From: TMED109 sp015660425
GTDB taxonomy: Bacteria > Pseudomonadota > Alphaproteobacteria > TMED109
NCBI GenBank assembly: GCA_029936295.1
Contig: JAPYTH010000018.1
Location: forward strand, 1 to 38,544
Reading direction: 5' to 3'
DNA length: 38,544 nucleotides
Shown here: in pieces, positions 23,420 to 32,396 of the stretch
Numbering within the stretch: position 1 is the stretch's first letter
How the letters are laid out: the number at the start of each line of letters is the position of its first letter
Program-made: the position numbers and the translations under genes
Notes under the pieces: model-generated
What the model was told of the DNA's origin: nothing
Databases searched by the model: none
Seen by the model: only the letters and a program-made list of their open reading frames with translations

Positions 23420-24811
23420 ATGCGTGTAATAAAAATACATAATACTTTAGGAAATAAAAAAGAAGTATTTGTTCCTATAGATGAAAAGCATATTAGAATT
23501 TATGCTTGCGGCCCAACGGTATATAATTATGCTCACATAGGCAATGCAAGAATGGCAGTTGTCTGTGATTTATTAGTTAGATTTATGAAACATACTTATC
23601 CAAAAGTTACCTATGTTTCTAATATAACAGATATAGATGACAAAATTATTAATGCAGCAATAGAAACCAACACCCCTATAAAAGATTTAACTATTAAGTA
23701 TGAAAAAATTTATAATAAAAATATGTTAGAACTTGGTGTACTACAACCTGATATTCAGCCTAGAGCTACAGAACATATAGAAGAAATGATTGCTTTAATT
23801 AAAAAACTTATCGAAAAAAATCATGCGTACGTTTCGGAAAAGCATGTATTATTTGATGTAACATCATATAAAAACTACGGATTATTATCTGGTAGAAATA
23901 AAGAAGATCAAATAGCTGGAAGTAGAATAGAGGTAGCAGATTATAAGAATAACGCTGGTGATTTTATTCTTTGGAAGCCTAGTACTGACGAACAACCAGG
24001 ATGGGACTCTCCCTGGGGAAGAGGAAGACCAGGTTGGCATATTGAATGCTCAGCAATGGCTGAAAAAACTTTAGATTTGCCCTTTGATATTCACGGAGGA
24101 GGCTTAGATTTAACTTTCCCTCATCATGAAAACGAATTAGCTCAAAGTTGTGCAGTTCATAATTTTAAAAATCCAAAAGAATATGCAAAGTATTGGATAC
24201 ATAATGGCTTTGTTACTATGGATGGAGATAAAATGTCTAAGTCTCTTGGAAATATATTTCTAGTACATGATTTATTACAAAAATATCCTGGAGAAACTTT
24301 AAGGCTTGCTTTACTTTCTTCTCATTACAAACAACCACTGAATTGGAATTCTAATATTATAGACCAGGCACAAAAAAATCTTGATAGATTATATAGAGTT
24401 TTAAAAGAAAATGATCATATAATCATGGACGAAAAAACAGAGCCAGATGAAGAGGTAATTAACGCCTTATCGGATGATATTAATTCTTCCCAAGCAATAT
24501 TTGAAATAAACTCTATAGCTGATAAATTATCAAAATGTGAACAAGAAGAAAAAAGTATATTAAAAGCAAAATTAGTTTCATCTGGAAAAATACTAGGTAT
24601 ATTACAAGATTTGCCAAATAAATGGCTTAAATATGGAGCTACTAATAATAATATAGATAGTAATTTAATTGAAGAATTGATAGATAAAAGAAAAGAAGCT
24701 AGAAAAAATAAAAATTTCAATAAAGCAGATGAAATTAGAATAAAACTAAAAGAGATGAATATAGAGATTGAAGACACCACTGATGGTACTATATGGCGAA
24801 GCAAAAATTAA
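23420..24811 (+). CDS. cysS: Cysteine--tRNA ligase
   Basis: This class I synthetase charges tRNA-Cys. The 463-residue product has YACGPTVYNYAHIGNAR with the zinc Cys and the HIGH-type motif HIGN, SNITDIDDKI, GWHIECSAMAEKTL and the zinc site HGGGLDLTFPHHENELAQS, then KMSKSLGN (KMSKS loop) near residues 272-279. The C-terminal DALR-like helical region contains RKEARKNKNFNKADEIRIKL, the usual end. Length matches E. coli (461). No long leader or T-box precedes it; it is 46 bp behind maf and 20 bp ahead of thrS. Confidence 0.97.
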   Translation: MRVIKIHNTLGNKKEVFVPIDEKHIRIYACGPTVYNYAHIGNARMAVVCDLLVRFMKHTYPKVTYVSNITDIDDKIINAAIETNTPIKDLTIKYEKIYNKNMLELGVLQPDIQPRATEHIEEMIALIKKLIEKNHAYVSEKHVLFDVTSYKNYGLLSGRNKEDQIAGSRIEVADYKNNAGDFILWKPSTDEQPGWDSPWGRGRPGWHIECSAMAEKTLDLPFDIHGGGLDLTFPHHENELAQSCAVHNFKNPKEYAKYWIHNGFVTMDGDKMSKSLGNIFLVHDLLQKYPGETLRLALLSSHYKQPLNWNSNIIDQAQKNLDRLYRVLKENDHIIMDEKTEPDEEVINALSDDINSSQAIFEINSIADKLSKCEQEEKSILKAKLVSSGKILGILQDLPNKWLKYGATNNNIDSNLIEELIDKRKEARKNKNFNKADEIRIKLKEMNIEIEDTTDGTIWRSKN

Positions 24812-24831
24812 TCTAAGTTAAAGAAAAAAAA

Positions 24832-26760
24832 ATGAATAATAAAAATAATACAATTATAGTTACTTTTCCTGACGGAAACATAAAAGAATATAAAAAAGGA
24901 ATAACTGGTTATCAAATTGCAGAAAGTATTGCAAAATCTCTAGCTAAAGAAGCTATTGCGATAGAATTAAATAACAAAGTATGTGATTTATCTTTAGAAA
25001 TTCATAATAATGTTAGTCTCAAGATTATAAAACGTAATGATGAATCTGCTCTGGAGCTTATAAGACATGATTGTGCTCATGTAATGGCAGAAGCTGTTCA
25101 AGAACTATTTCCTGAAACTCAAGTTACAATTGGCCCTGCTATTGATAATGGTTTCTATTATGATTTCTCCCGGGATAAAGCTTTTACTCCAGATGACTTA
25201 ATAATAATTGAAAAAAAAATGCATGAAATTATTCAAAAAAATACATCTTTTATTCGTGAAATATGGAAAAGAGATGATGCAATATCATTTTTTAAAAATA
25301 AAAAAGAACACTATAAAGCTGAACTAATTTCTGATTTACCTCAAGATGAAATTATAACCCTATATAAACAAGGTAATTGGACAGATTTATGTAAAGGCCC
25401 TCATCTTCCATCTACAAAACATATTGGCAAAGCTTTTAAATTAATGAAAGTGGCTGGAGCTTATTGGAGAGGAGATTCTTCTAATGCTATGCTCACACGT
25501 ATATATGGGACCGCTTGGAGAAATGAAGAAGAATTAAGCAACTATCTTATGATGCTAGAGGAAGCAGAGAAAAGAGACCATAGAAAACTTGGAAGAGAGA
25601 TGGACCTTTTTCATTTTCAAGAGGAATCACCAGGATCTGTTTTTTGGCATACAAAAGGTTGGTTACTATTTCAAACTCTAATAAATTATATGAAAAAAAG
25701 ACAAGATGCTGCGGGATATTTTGAAATTAATACTCCTGATATTATGGACAAATCACTTTGGGAAAAATCTGGCCATTGGGAAAAATTTAGTGACAGTATG
25801 TTTACTACAGAAGAAAAAGAAAACAGAATATATGCTCTTAAACCTATGAGCTGTCCAGGAGCCGTTCAAGTTTATAAACAAGGTATAAAAAGTTACAGAG
25901 ATTTGCCTTTAAGATTAGCTGAGTTTGGTAAAGTTCACAGATACGAACCATCTGGTGCTCTGCATGGCTTAATGAGAGTAAGAGGATTTACTCAGGATGA
26001 TGCTCATATATTTTGCACAGAAGACCAGATAACAGAAGAATGTAAAACTGTATGTAATTTAATACTAAGCATTTATAAAGATTTTGGATTTGAAGATATT
26101 CATATTAAATTTTCTGACAGACCTGAAAAAAGAGTGGGAAGCGATGCTATATGGGACAAATCTGAGCAAGCTCTTAAAATAGCAATTGAGGCCTCAGGAC
26201 TATCGTATACGCATAACCCTGGGGAAGGTGCTTTTTATGGCCCAAAAATTGAATTTGTACTCAGAGATGCAATTGGAAGAGACTGGCAATGTGGAACTCT
26301 TCAAGTAGATCTAAATTTACCGGATAGATTATCTGCTAATTTTATAGCTGAAGATGGTCAAAAATATGCACCTGTTATGCTGCATAGAGCATTATTTGGT
26401 TCAATTGAACGCTTTATAGGAATCCTTATAGAAAACTATTCCGGTCGTTTACCTTTATGGTTAGCTCCTACTCAAATAGTTATAGCTACGATTACCTCCG
26501 ATACGAATACTTATGCAGAAGAAGTATTTAGTATGCTTAGAGAAAAAAATCTAAGAACTGAAATTGATATTAGAAATGAGAAAATTGGTTATAAAATTAG
26601 AGAACATAGCACAGCTAAAATACCAGTTTTAATAATTATTGGTAAACAAGAGGCAGAGCAAAGAAAACTTTCTGTAAGACGATTAGGGTCTAATGATACT
26701 GCAAATTTTGATCTAGATACTATAATAACTTCATTAACAAAAGAAGCTAAATCACCTTAA
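24832..26760 (+). CDS. thrS: Threonine--tRNA ligase
   Basis: This class II synthetase charges tRNA-Thr and edits Ser. The 642 residues match E. coli (642). The domains in order are: TGS (about 5-65); the editing domain with RHDCAHVMAEAV (HxxxH type) and TDLCKGPHLPS; the catalytic core with MSCPGAVQVY (zinc Cys), motif 2 LAEFGKVHRYEPSGALHG and TQDDAHIF (zinc His), and motif 3 VMLHRALFGSIERFIG; and the C-terminal anticodon domain with LPLWLAPTQIVI. It lies 20 bp after cysS and 8 bp before yidD. No RNA operator such as the E. coli thrS one is visible in the short gap. Confidence 0.97.
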   Translation: MNNKNNTIIVTFPDGNIKEYKKGITGYQIAESIAKSLAKEAIAIELNNKVCDLSLEIHNNVSLKIIKRNDESALELIRHDCAHVMAEAVQELFPETQVTIGPAIDNGFYYDFSRDKAFTPDDLIIIEKKMHEIIQKNTSFIREIWKRDDAISFFKNKKEHYKAELISDLPQDEIITLYKQGNWTDLCKGPHLPSTKHIGKAFKLMKVAGAYWRGDSSNAMLTRIYGTAWRNEEELSNYLMMLEEAEKRDHRKLGREMDLFHFQEESPGSVFWHTKGWLLFQTLINYMKKRQDAAGYFEINTPDIMDKSLWEKSGHWEKFSDSMFTTEEKENRIYALKPMSCPGAVQVYKQGIKSYRDLPLRLAEFGKVHRYEPSGALHGLMRVRGFTQDDAHIFCTEDQITEECKTVCNLILSIYKDFGFEDIHIKFSDRPEKRVGSDAIWDKSEQALKIAIEASGLSYTHNPGEGAFYGPKIEFVLRDAIGRDWQCGTLQVDLNLPDRLSANFIAEDGQKYAPVMLHRALFGSIERFIGILIENYSGRLPLWLAPTQIVIATITSDTNTYAEEVFSMLREKNLRTEIDIRNEKIGYKIREHSTAKIPVLIIIGKQEAEQRKLSVRRLGSNDTANFDLDTIITSLTKEAKSP

Positions 26761-26768
26761 TATTTATT

Positions 26769-26984
26769 ATGATTAAAACTATATTTATTTATATTATTAA
26801 ATTATATCAATATACTATATCACCTTTATTAGGACCACATTGTCGGTTCCATCCCACATGTTCAAACTATGCGATAGAATCTATAAAAAAGCATAATATT
26901 TTGAAAGCTATGTATATTATTTTCAGAAGAATATCGCGATGTCATCCATGGGGAAAATCTGGCGATGACCCCGTGCCAGATTAA
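26769..26984 (+). CDS. yidD: Membrane protein insertion efficiency factor YidD
   Basis: YidD is a small membrane-associated protein that aids YidC-dependent insertion. The 71-residue product has the N-terminal amphipathic/hydrophobic segment IFIYIIKLYQYTISPLLGPH and the family core CRFHPTCSNYAIESIKKHN, followed by RISRCHPWGKSGDDPVP, all diagnostic with three conserved Cys. In many bacteria yidD lies between rnpA and yidC; here it is instead the last gene behind thrS. Its stop overlaps the stop of the convergent membrane gene (26981-26984). Confidence 0.95.
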   Translation: MIKTIFIYIIKLYQYTISPLLGPHCRFHPTCSNYAIESIKKHNILKAMYIIFRRISRCHPWGKSGDDPVPD

Positions 26985-27643
26985 TATAGTAAAGAAAATA
27001 TAGCTGATATTATTCCAATTGTTATTAACCAACTTCCATATATTCTAGACACAAATAAAATATATTTTTTATTAAAAATATTAAATATTTTAAATAAATA
27101 AATTAAAATAATACTTAGCCAAATAATAATTATTAAATTTCCTCCAGGAAAATTTATAAAGCTTTTCAATGTAAACGTTTCTATATCTTTTAAAGCAACA
27201 TGAAATGCAATAATAAAACCAAAAAATATGAGAACAAAAGTTTTAAATAAATTATTTATTGGGTTAAACCATAATATAACACCTAAAAATATAGATAAAA
27301 AATATAAGATAACTAAAGGAAATTTATCAAACCCCCAAAAATAATCTAAGTTATATAAAAATATCCAATTTAAAATTAAGTCTATTGACATTAGCGTACT
27401 TATGTATGCAAGAAGAAATAATCCCAAGAAATAAAAATAGGAAAGATTTTTATTACTATCAAATAGTAATAAAGACAATCCCGCTAAGCATAATAAGAAT
27501 ATGAAATTGTTAAGTATATAATACATGCCAGATTCAAACATACCATATTCCTGAATAGGAATAAAAAACAACTTGCTGATTATAAAATAAGACAAACCTG
27601 TCATAATAATAAAAAATAAAATTTTAAATTTTCCTAATAGCAT
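26981..27643 (-). CDS. Membrane protein paired with HupE, unknown function
   Basis: A 220-residue, very hydrophobic protein with about six or seven predicted spans (for instance residues 9-27, 40-60, 68-90, 108-125, 133-150, 172-190, 203-218). I know no family for it. Its ATG overlaps the TAA of the upstream HupE-type gene in a TAATG arrangement, a strong sign of translational coupling, so it may be part of the same metal-transport unit. Few charged residues occur inside the membrane segments; an Asp-rich loop (IDLILNW, LDYFWGFD) lies between spans three and four. Confidence 0.68.
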   Translation of the reverse strand: MLLGKFKILFFIIMTGLSYFIISKLFFIPIQEYGMFESGMYYILNNFIFLLCLAGLSLLLFDSNKNLSYFYFLGLFLLAYISTLMSIDLILNWIFLYNLDYFWGFDKFPLVILYFLSIFLGVILWFNPINNLFKTFVLIFFGFIIAFHVALKDIETFTLKSFINFPGGNLIIIIWLSIILIYLFKIFNIFNKKYILFVSRIYGSWLITIGIISAIFSLLY

Positions 27644-28242
27644 TAGGTATAAATTCTAAATAAAAATATTAGTCCATTAATAGAGATTAAAAAACCTATT
27701 ATTCTTGAAATTTTCCCATTATAAAATTTATCTAAAAAATATCCCACCCCTATTCCAAACAAATGAATTAATCCTGTAGATAAAACAAAACCAATAATAA
27801 AACTTAGCGGATCATTTGATCTTGGTAATTCAAAGCCATGAGCATAACCATGAAAAAGTGCAAATATAGAAATAACTAAAATTGCAATAAGTTCGTTAGG
27901 TGACCATTTAACTAAAATAACAAAACCTAATAGTATCACTGAGAAAGATATTACTTGTTCTACAAGAATAAATGCAAAAATTTTAGAAATAGCTATTAAA
28001 GCCCCAAAACACATAATTAATGGAAAACTCATTGGTAATAACCATATTTTTCTCCCTCCCATTTGTGCACCCCAAACTCCAACACTAAACATTGCTAAAA
28101 AATGGTCCAAACCTAACATAGGATGACTAAAACCACTTCCAAACCCTGTATAGCCATTAACTAAAGAATGTGCATGAGCATCTATAATAAAAAATGATAA
28201 AACAAAAATAATTTTAAAAAATATAGTTAATATAAAAGTCAT
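27643..28242 (-). CDS. hupE: HupE/UreJ-family nickel or cobalt permease
   Basis: HupE/UreJ proteins are secondary permeases for Ni2+ or Co2+. The 199-residue product has a signal-like first segment ending in DAHAHS, giving a His-rich mature N-terminus as in known HupE. The family motif GFSHPMLGLDHFLAM (38-52) carries His40, Asp46 and His47, and FHGYAHGFELP (129-139) carries two further His and a Glu. About six spans are present. No urease or hydrogenase gene is nearby, so the metal may serve another enzyme. A TTGACA-N18-TAAATA promoter lies upstream. It overlaps the following membrane gene by one base. Confidence 0.88.
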   Translation of the reverse strand: MTFILTIFFKIIFVLSFFIIDAHAHSLVNGYTGFGSGFSHPMLGLDHFLAMFSVGVWGAQMGGRKIWLLPMSFPLIMCFGALIAISKIFAFILVEQVISFSVILLGFVILVKWSPNELIAILVISIFALFHGYAHGFELPRSNDPLSFIIGFVLSTGLIHLFGIGVGYFLDKFYNGKISRIIGFLISINGLIFLFRIYT

Positions 28243-28266
28243 CTGTCATCAATCTGTAGTTTATTA

Positions 28267-28296
28267 TATTTATGAGTCTAAAAATATTTTTGTCAA
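28267..28296 (-). promoter_or_regulatory. Candidate sigma-70 promoter for the hupE unit
   Basis: On the minus strand TTGACA (28296-28291) and TAAATA (28272-28267) are 18 bp apart. The -35 is consensus and the -10 is moderate. It is about 25 bases before the hupE ATG at 28242. I see no cobalamin or nickel riboswitch in the 178-bp divergent gap. Confidence 0.4.
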
Positions 28297-28420
28297 TTAT
28301 CCACTATTACTTGACTTGACCATAATATATGACATGTTGCGCCAATAATCTTACTTAAAGTAAAACAAATAGTAAATTATGTTAACCTACAAATAATATT
28401 TCTAAAGAAAGTATTAATAT

Positions 28421-30232
28421 ATGTCACAAGAATTACGTAATATTGCAATTATTGCACACGTCGACCATGGTAAAACTACATTAATTGATTCTATTATGAA
28501 ACAAAGTGGAATGTTTAGAGATAACGAAAAAGTCAGTGAAAGGTTAATGGACTCTGGAGATTTAGAAAAAGAGCGCGGCATTACTATTCTTGCAAAGCCA
28601 ACTTCAATTGCTTGGGATAATGTTAGAATAAATATAATTGATACACCTGGACATGCTGATTTTGGAGGAGAAGTTGAGAGAGTATTAGGAATGACTGATG
28701 GGGTAATTCTATTAATAGATGCTGCAGAGGGACCTATGCCACAAACAAAATTTGTTCTAGGCAAAGCTCTAGCGCAAGGATTAAAACCTATTGTTATTAT
28801 TAATAAAGCAGATAGGCCAGATAGAAGACCAGAGGAAGTTTTAGAAGAAATTTTTGATTTATTCATTGCCTTAGATGCAAATGAAATGCAGTTAGATTTT
28901 CCAACTTTATATGCTTCAGGAAAAAATGGTTGGTGTGTAAAGGAATTAGAAGATCCTCATGAAAACCTTAACCCACTATTAGATCTAATTATAAAACATG
29001 TTGACGCACCTAAAACAAATAAAGACCTTCCATTTGCAATGTTAGTCACTTTATTATCTTATGATCCTTATTTAGGCAGATGCCTCATAGGAAGAGTTGA
29101 ACAAGGCTCAGCAAAAGTTAATGATATTGTAAAAGCTATAAATCTAAATGGTGATAAAATTGAAAATGGTAGATTAACTAAATTACTAAAATTTGAGGGT
29201 ATACAAAAAGTACCTGTAGAAGAGGTAAACCCAGGTGACATTATATGTGTAGCAGGATTAACTAAAACCTCTGTAGCAGATACAATCTGTGAAATATCAT
29301 TGGAAACTCCCATGCAATCTACACCTATTGATCCTCCTACTATGGCAGTTACTATTACCGTTAACGATTCTCCTTTTGCTGGAACAGAAGGAAAAAAAGT
29401 AACCTCTACCGTTATTAGAGAAAGATTATTAGCTGAAGATGAAACTAATGTAGCTATAACTTTTTCTGAAAGTGATAATAAAGATTCTTTTGAGATAGGA
29501 GGTAGGGGAGAGTTACAATTAGGTGTATTAATAGAAACTATGAGAAGAGAAGGTTTTGAATTAACTGTCTCACGCCCAAAAGTTCTTTTTAAAAAAGATG
29601 ATAACAACAAAATTCGTGAACCTATTGAAGAAGTAATAATAGATGTAGATGAAGAATATGTAAGCACAGTAGTAGATGCTATGAATAAAAGAAAATCTGA
29701 AATGCAAGATATGAGATCTTCAGGAGTAGGAAAAACGCGTTTAAAATTTTATGCCCCTTCAAGAGGATTAATTGGCTACCAAAGTAAATTTTTAACTGAT
29801 ACAAGAGGTACAGGTGTACTTAACAGATTATTTCACTCCTATGCACCTTACAAAGGAGATATTTCAGGAAGAAGAAATGGTGCTTTAATTTCAACAGACA
29901 CAGGAAAAGCCGTAGCATTTGCTATATGGAAACTTCAAGAACGTGGCTCAATGTTTGTTAGCCATAATACTGTAGTATATAAAGGCATGATAGTTGGAGA
30001 ACACTCTCGTGATAATGACTTAGAAATAAATGTTTTAAAAGGCAAACAATTAACAAACATGAGAGCTTCTGGAACTGATGAAGCTGTTACCTTAGTACCT
30101 CCTAGAATAATGTCTTTGGAACAAATGATGGCTTATATTAATGAAGATGAGCTTTTAGAAGTAACTCCATTAAATTTAAGACTAAGAAAAAAGTTTCTTG
30201 CTTATAAAGATAGAAAAAAAAGTACTAGATAA
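28421..30232 (+). CDS. typA: Ribosome-associated GTPase TypA/BipA
   Basis: TypA is a translational GTPase of the EF-G family that acts on ribosomes under stress or cold. The 603-residue product has the P-loop AHVDHGKTTLID (14-25), ERGITILAKPTSI (switch I), DTPGHADFGGEVER (switch II) and INKADRPDRRPEEVLEE (NKxD). Downstream come domain II, the EF-G-like domain EIGGRGELQLGVLIETMRRE, and the C-terminal TypA-specific domain with APSRGLIGYQS and RASGTDEAVTLVPP. Its length equals E. coli TypA (607). It stands alone in its orientation, divergent from hupE, with AAAGAAAG before the ATG. Confidence 0.97.
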   Translation: MSQELRNIAIIAHVDHGKTTLIDSIMKQSGMFRDNEKVSERLMDSGDLEKERGITILAKPTSIAWDNVRINIIDTPGHADFGGEVERVLGMTDGVILLIDAAEGPMPQTKFVLGKALAQGLKPIVIINKADRPDRRPEEVLEEIFDLFIALDANEMQLDFPTLYASGKNGWCVKELEDPHENLNPLLDLIIKHVDAPKTNKDLPFAMLVTLLSYDPYLGRCLIGRVEQGSAKVNDIVKAINLNGDKIENGRLTKLLKFEGIQKVPVEEVNPGDIICVAGLTKTSVADTICEISLETPMQSTPIDPPTMAVTITVNDSPFAGTEGKKVTSTVIRERLLAEDETNVAITFSESDNKDSFEIGGRGELQLGVLIETMRREGFELTVSRPKVLFKKDDNNKIREPIEEVIIDVDEEYVSTVVDAMNKRKSEMQDMRSSGVGKTRLKFYAPSRGLIGYQSKFLTDTRGTGVLNRLFHSYAPYKGDISGRRNGALISTDTGKAVAFAIWKLQERGSMFVSHNTVVYKGMIVGEHSRDNDLEINVLKGKQLTNMRASGTDEAVTLVPPRIMSLEQMMAYINEDELLEVTPLNLRLRKKFLAYKDRKKSTR

Positions 30233-30286
30233 TTATTTATGTTATATGTAAACCATAATTAAATAGTCTTTTATAGGAGCTAAATA

Positions 30287-30727
30287 ATGGAAAGCAAGAA
30301 TACTCATTTTTTACAACCTTTAATAAATTTTATAGAAATAATAGCTAGTAACTTAGGCGCATTACTAGTAAAATCCTTTCATTATCTTGCATTGTTTTTA
30401 ATAGGTGCAGCAATTGTATGGGCAGCTGCCGTAGAATTTCTCTCTATGATGGGCAAAGGCTCCGCATCTATAGAAGATATTTTATTATTATTTATATATT
30501 TAGAATTAGGTGCTGTAGTAGGAATATATTTCCAAACTAATCATATGCCTGTAAGATTTTTGATTTATGTAGCTATCACAGCTCTTACGCGTTTATTGTT
30601 AGAACTAGTTTTTGATTGGCATAATACTGCATATATAAATATTATTATAGTTTGTGGTGGTATATTATTATTAGCTACAAGTATATTAGTTCTAAGATAT
30701 GCATCACATCATTATCCATCAAAATAA
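30287..30727 (+). CDS. psiE: PsiE-family membrane protein
   Basis: The 146-residue protein has four hydrophobic segments (about 37-56, 64-84, 90-110, 117-138) and the PsiE hallmark FIYLELGAVVGIYFQTNHMPVR leading into YVAITALTRLLLEL. PsiE is phosphate-starvation-inducible in E. coli, but its molecular role is not known. No Pho box is obvious in the 54 bp behind typA. TAGGAGCTAAATA before the ATG is a strong ribosome site. Transcription may come from typA, since no terminator is seen between them. It converges on the quinone-oxidoreductase gene 15 bp away. Confidence 0.85.
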   Translation: MESKNTHFLQPLINFIEIIASNLGALLVKSFHYLALFLIGAAIVWAAAVEFLSMMGKGSASIEDILLLFIYLELGAVVGIYFQTNHMPVRFLIYVAITALTRLLLELVFDWHNTAYINIIIVCGGILLLATSILVLRYASHHYPSK

Positions 30728-30742
30728 TACCTCTTAAAAAAG

Positions 30743-31276
30743 TTAAGGAATTAGTATCGAAGACCCAGTTGTTTTTCTTCCTGAAAGATCTTGATGAGCT
30801 ATGGAAGCATCTTCCAACGAATACTTTTGATTAATATTAATTTTTAGAACGCCTTTATTAATTAAATCAAATANNNNNNNNNNNNNNNNNNNNNNNNNNN
30901 NNNNNNNNNNNNNNNNNNNNNNNNNNNNNNNNNNNNNNNNNNNNNNNNNNNNNNNNNNNNNNNNNNNNNNNNNCATTCTTTCAGAATATGAACCTATAAC
31001 CATACAATGTGAAACTTTATCACCAATACTTATATCTTTAACATCTTCACCTATAGCTTCCACAATCCCAGCTGCTTCCATACCTAATGTTGCAGGAAAC
31101 TCTTTAAACGCTATAGGATGTTTTCCACTTCTTTGCATTATATCAATATAATTTAATCCTATAGCTTCATGCTTTATCAGAACTTGTCCTTTGGCAGGAT
31201 TATCTATAATAACATCTCTATATTTCATTTCTTCAGTATCACCTACTTGATCAATTTGAATTGCTTTGCATTGCAT
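30743..31276 (-). CDS. NADPH:quinone oxidoreductase-like MDR gene interrupted by assembly gap
   Basis: Residues 1-101 (minus strand from 31276) read QIDQVGDTEEMKYRDVII, GLNYIDIMQRSGKHP, FPATLGMEAAGIVEAIGED, the N-terminal catalytic domain of quinone oxidoreductase. The piece after the gap, FDLINKGVLKININQKY to GRKTTGSSILIP, is the C-terminal end of the same family. A full protein is about 325 residues, and only about 145 are present, so about 180 residues (roughly 540 bp, including the NADPH-binding GxxGxxG) are missing where 100 N are shown. The frame across the gap is therefore meaningless. AGGAAAATAAG precedes the ATG. It lies 27 bp behind the ABC ATPase on the same strand. Confidence 0.85.
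   Translation of the reverse strand: MQCKAIQIDQVGDTEEMKYRDVIIDNPAKGQVLIKHEAIGLNYIDIMQRSGKHPIAFKEFPATLGMEAAGIVEAIGEDVKDISIGDKVSHCMVIGSYSERMXXXXXXXXXXXXXXXXXXXXXXXXXXXXXXXXXXFDLINKGVLKININQKYSLEDASIAHQDLSGRKTTGSSILIP
30874..30973. other. Assembly gap of exactly 100 N inside the oxidoreductase gene
   Basis: A placeholder gap. Family length suggests that about 540 bp, not 100, are absent, so coordinates beyond it are offset from the true genome. Confidence 0.97.
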
Positions 31277-31303
31277 ATCTTATTTTCCTAACTATAAATT
31301 AAT

Positions 31304-32392
31304 TTATAAAACTAAGTCTGTTTCTGGATCAATAAAATGGACATTTAATCTATCAAAATATAATTTTATATTTGTACCATTTTGTATAGATTGATCTGGA
31401 GAAACCTTTCCACAAACCTGAGCATTATTAATTGAAAAATAAACCATAGTTTCCATACCTAATGGTTCCACTATATCAAGTTTAGCATCAATTTTTAATG
31501 AACTTTTTTGTTTTATTTCTGTTATATATTCTGGTCTAATGCCTAAAGTAATAGTTTGATTAATATATTGAGAAAGTATTTTTTCTTTTTGTTTTGGTAT
31601 TATAAATTCTAAATCTGAATTTAACTTAGCAATAAACCTCTTAGTTTTTTTTTCAATTTTACATGAAATAAAATTCATTACCGGCGAACCTATAAAACCA
31701 GCTACAAATCCTGTCACAGGCTTATTATAAATTTCATCGGGAGTTCCTATTTGTTCAATTTTACCACTCTTCATGACAACAACTCTATCTGCCAATGTCA
31801 TTGCCTCTACCTGATCATGTGTCACATATATAGTCGTTGTGTTTAAATGCTGATGCACTCTTTTAATTTCTATTCGCATCTGTCCACGCATTTTAGCATC
31901 TAAATTACTTAATGGTTCATCAAATAAAAATACTTTGGGGTTTCTAACAATAGCTCTGCCCATAGCAACTCTTTGCCTTTGTCCTCCAGATAATTGTTTT
32001 GGCCGTCTATCCAATAACTCAGATATATCTAAAACTTTAGCAGCTTCTTCCACTCTAAGTTTAATATCATTTTTACTAAATTTTCTTAACCTTAAACCAA
32101 AAGACATGTTTTCAAATACAGTCATGTGAGGATAAAGTGCATAACTTTGAAATACCATAGCTATATCTCTATCCTTAGGAGGAATATCATTTACCTTATT
32201 ATCTTCTATAAAAATTTCTCCTTTAGTAACATCTTCTAAGCCAGCTATCATTCTTAACACAGTACTTTTACCACATCCGGAGGGACCAACTAGTATTACA
32301 AATTCTTTATCTTTAATTGATAAATCAATTCCACTAACAGCCTCTGTTCTATCAAAAATTTTATATAAATTTTTTATTAATACTTCTGCCAT
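31304..32392 (-). CDS. Carbohydrate ABC transporter ATP-binding protein (MalK/UgpC family)
   Basis: The 362-residue ATPase drives the importer encoded upstream. Walker A GPSGCGKS (36-43), the Q-loop MVFQSYALYPHMTVFENM, signature LSGGQRQRVAMGRA, Walker B VFLFDEPLSNLDAKMR and the H-loop TIYVTHDQVEAMTL are intact. The C-terminal OB-type regulatory domain (about 235-362) with LGIRPEYI is typical of sugar or glycerol-phosphate importers. The ATG at 32392 is chosen over a longer frame from 32413, because it would put the start after the permease stop (32397) with AAAGGG before it. It is the fourth gene of the operon (binding protein, two permeases, ATPase). Confidence 0.94.
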   Translation of the reverse strand: MAEVLIKNLYKIFDRTEAVSGIDLSIKDKEFVILVGPSGCGKSTVLRMIAGLEDVTKGEIFIEDNKVNDIPPKDRDIAMVFQSYALYPHMTVFENMSFGLRLRKFSKNDIKLRVEEAAKVLDISELLDRRPKQLSGGQRQRVAMGRAIVRNPKVFLFDEPLSNLDAKMRGQMRIEIKRVHQHLNTTTIYVTHDQVEAMTLADRVVVMKSGKIEQIGTPDEIYNKPVTGFVAGFIGSPVMNFISCKIEKKTKRFIAKLNSDLEFIIPKQKEKILSQYINQTITLGIRPEYITEIKQKSSLKIDAKLDIVEPLGMETMVYFSINNAQVCGKVSPDQSIQNGTNIKLYFDRLNVHFIDPETDLVL

Positions 32393-32396
32393 ACTA

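Noticed and set aside
28243..28420. Cobalamin or nickel riboswitch before hupE
   Set aside because: The 178-bp gap has no recognisable conserved riboswitch core or long GC-bearing stems.
29068..29667. 199-codon minus-strand frame inside typA
   Set aside because: It lies opposite conserved typA sequence, is dominated by Ser and Thr and lacks a ribosome site.
31293..31308. 16-bp perfect palindrome TATAAATTAATTTATA at the ABC ATPase stop, read as terminator
   Set aside because: Only A/T pairs, no loop and no T-run; such palindromes are frequent at this base composition.
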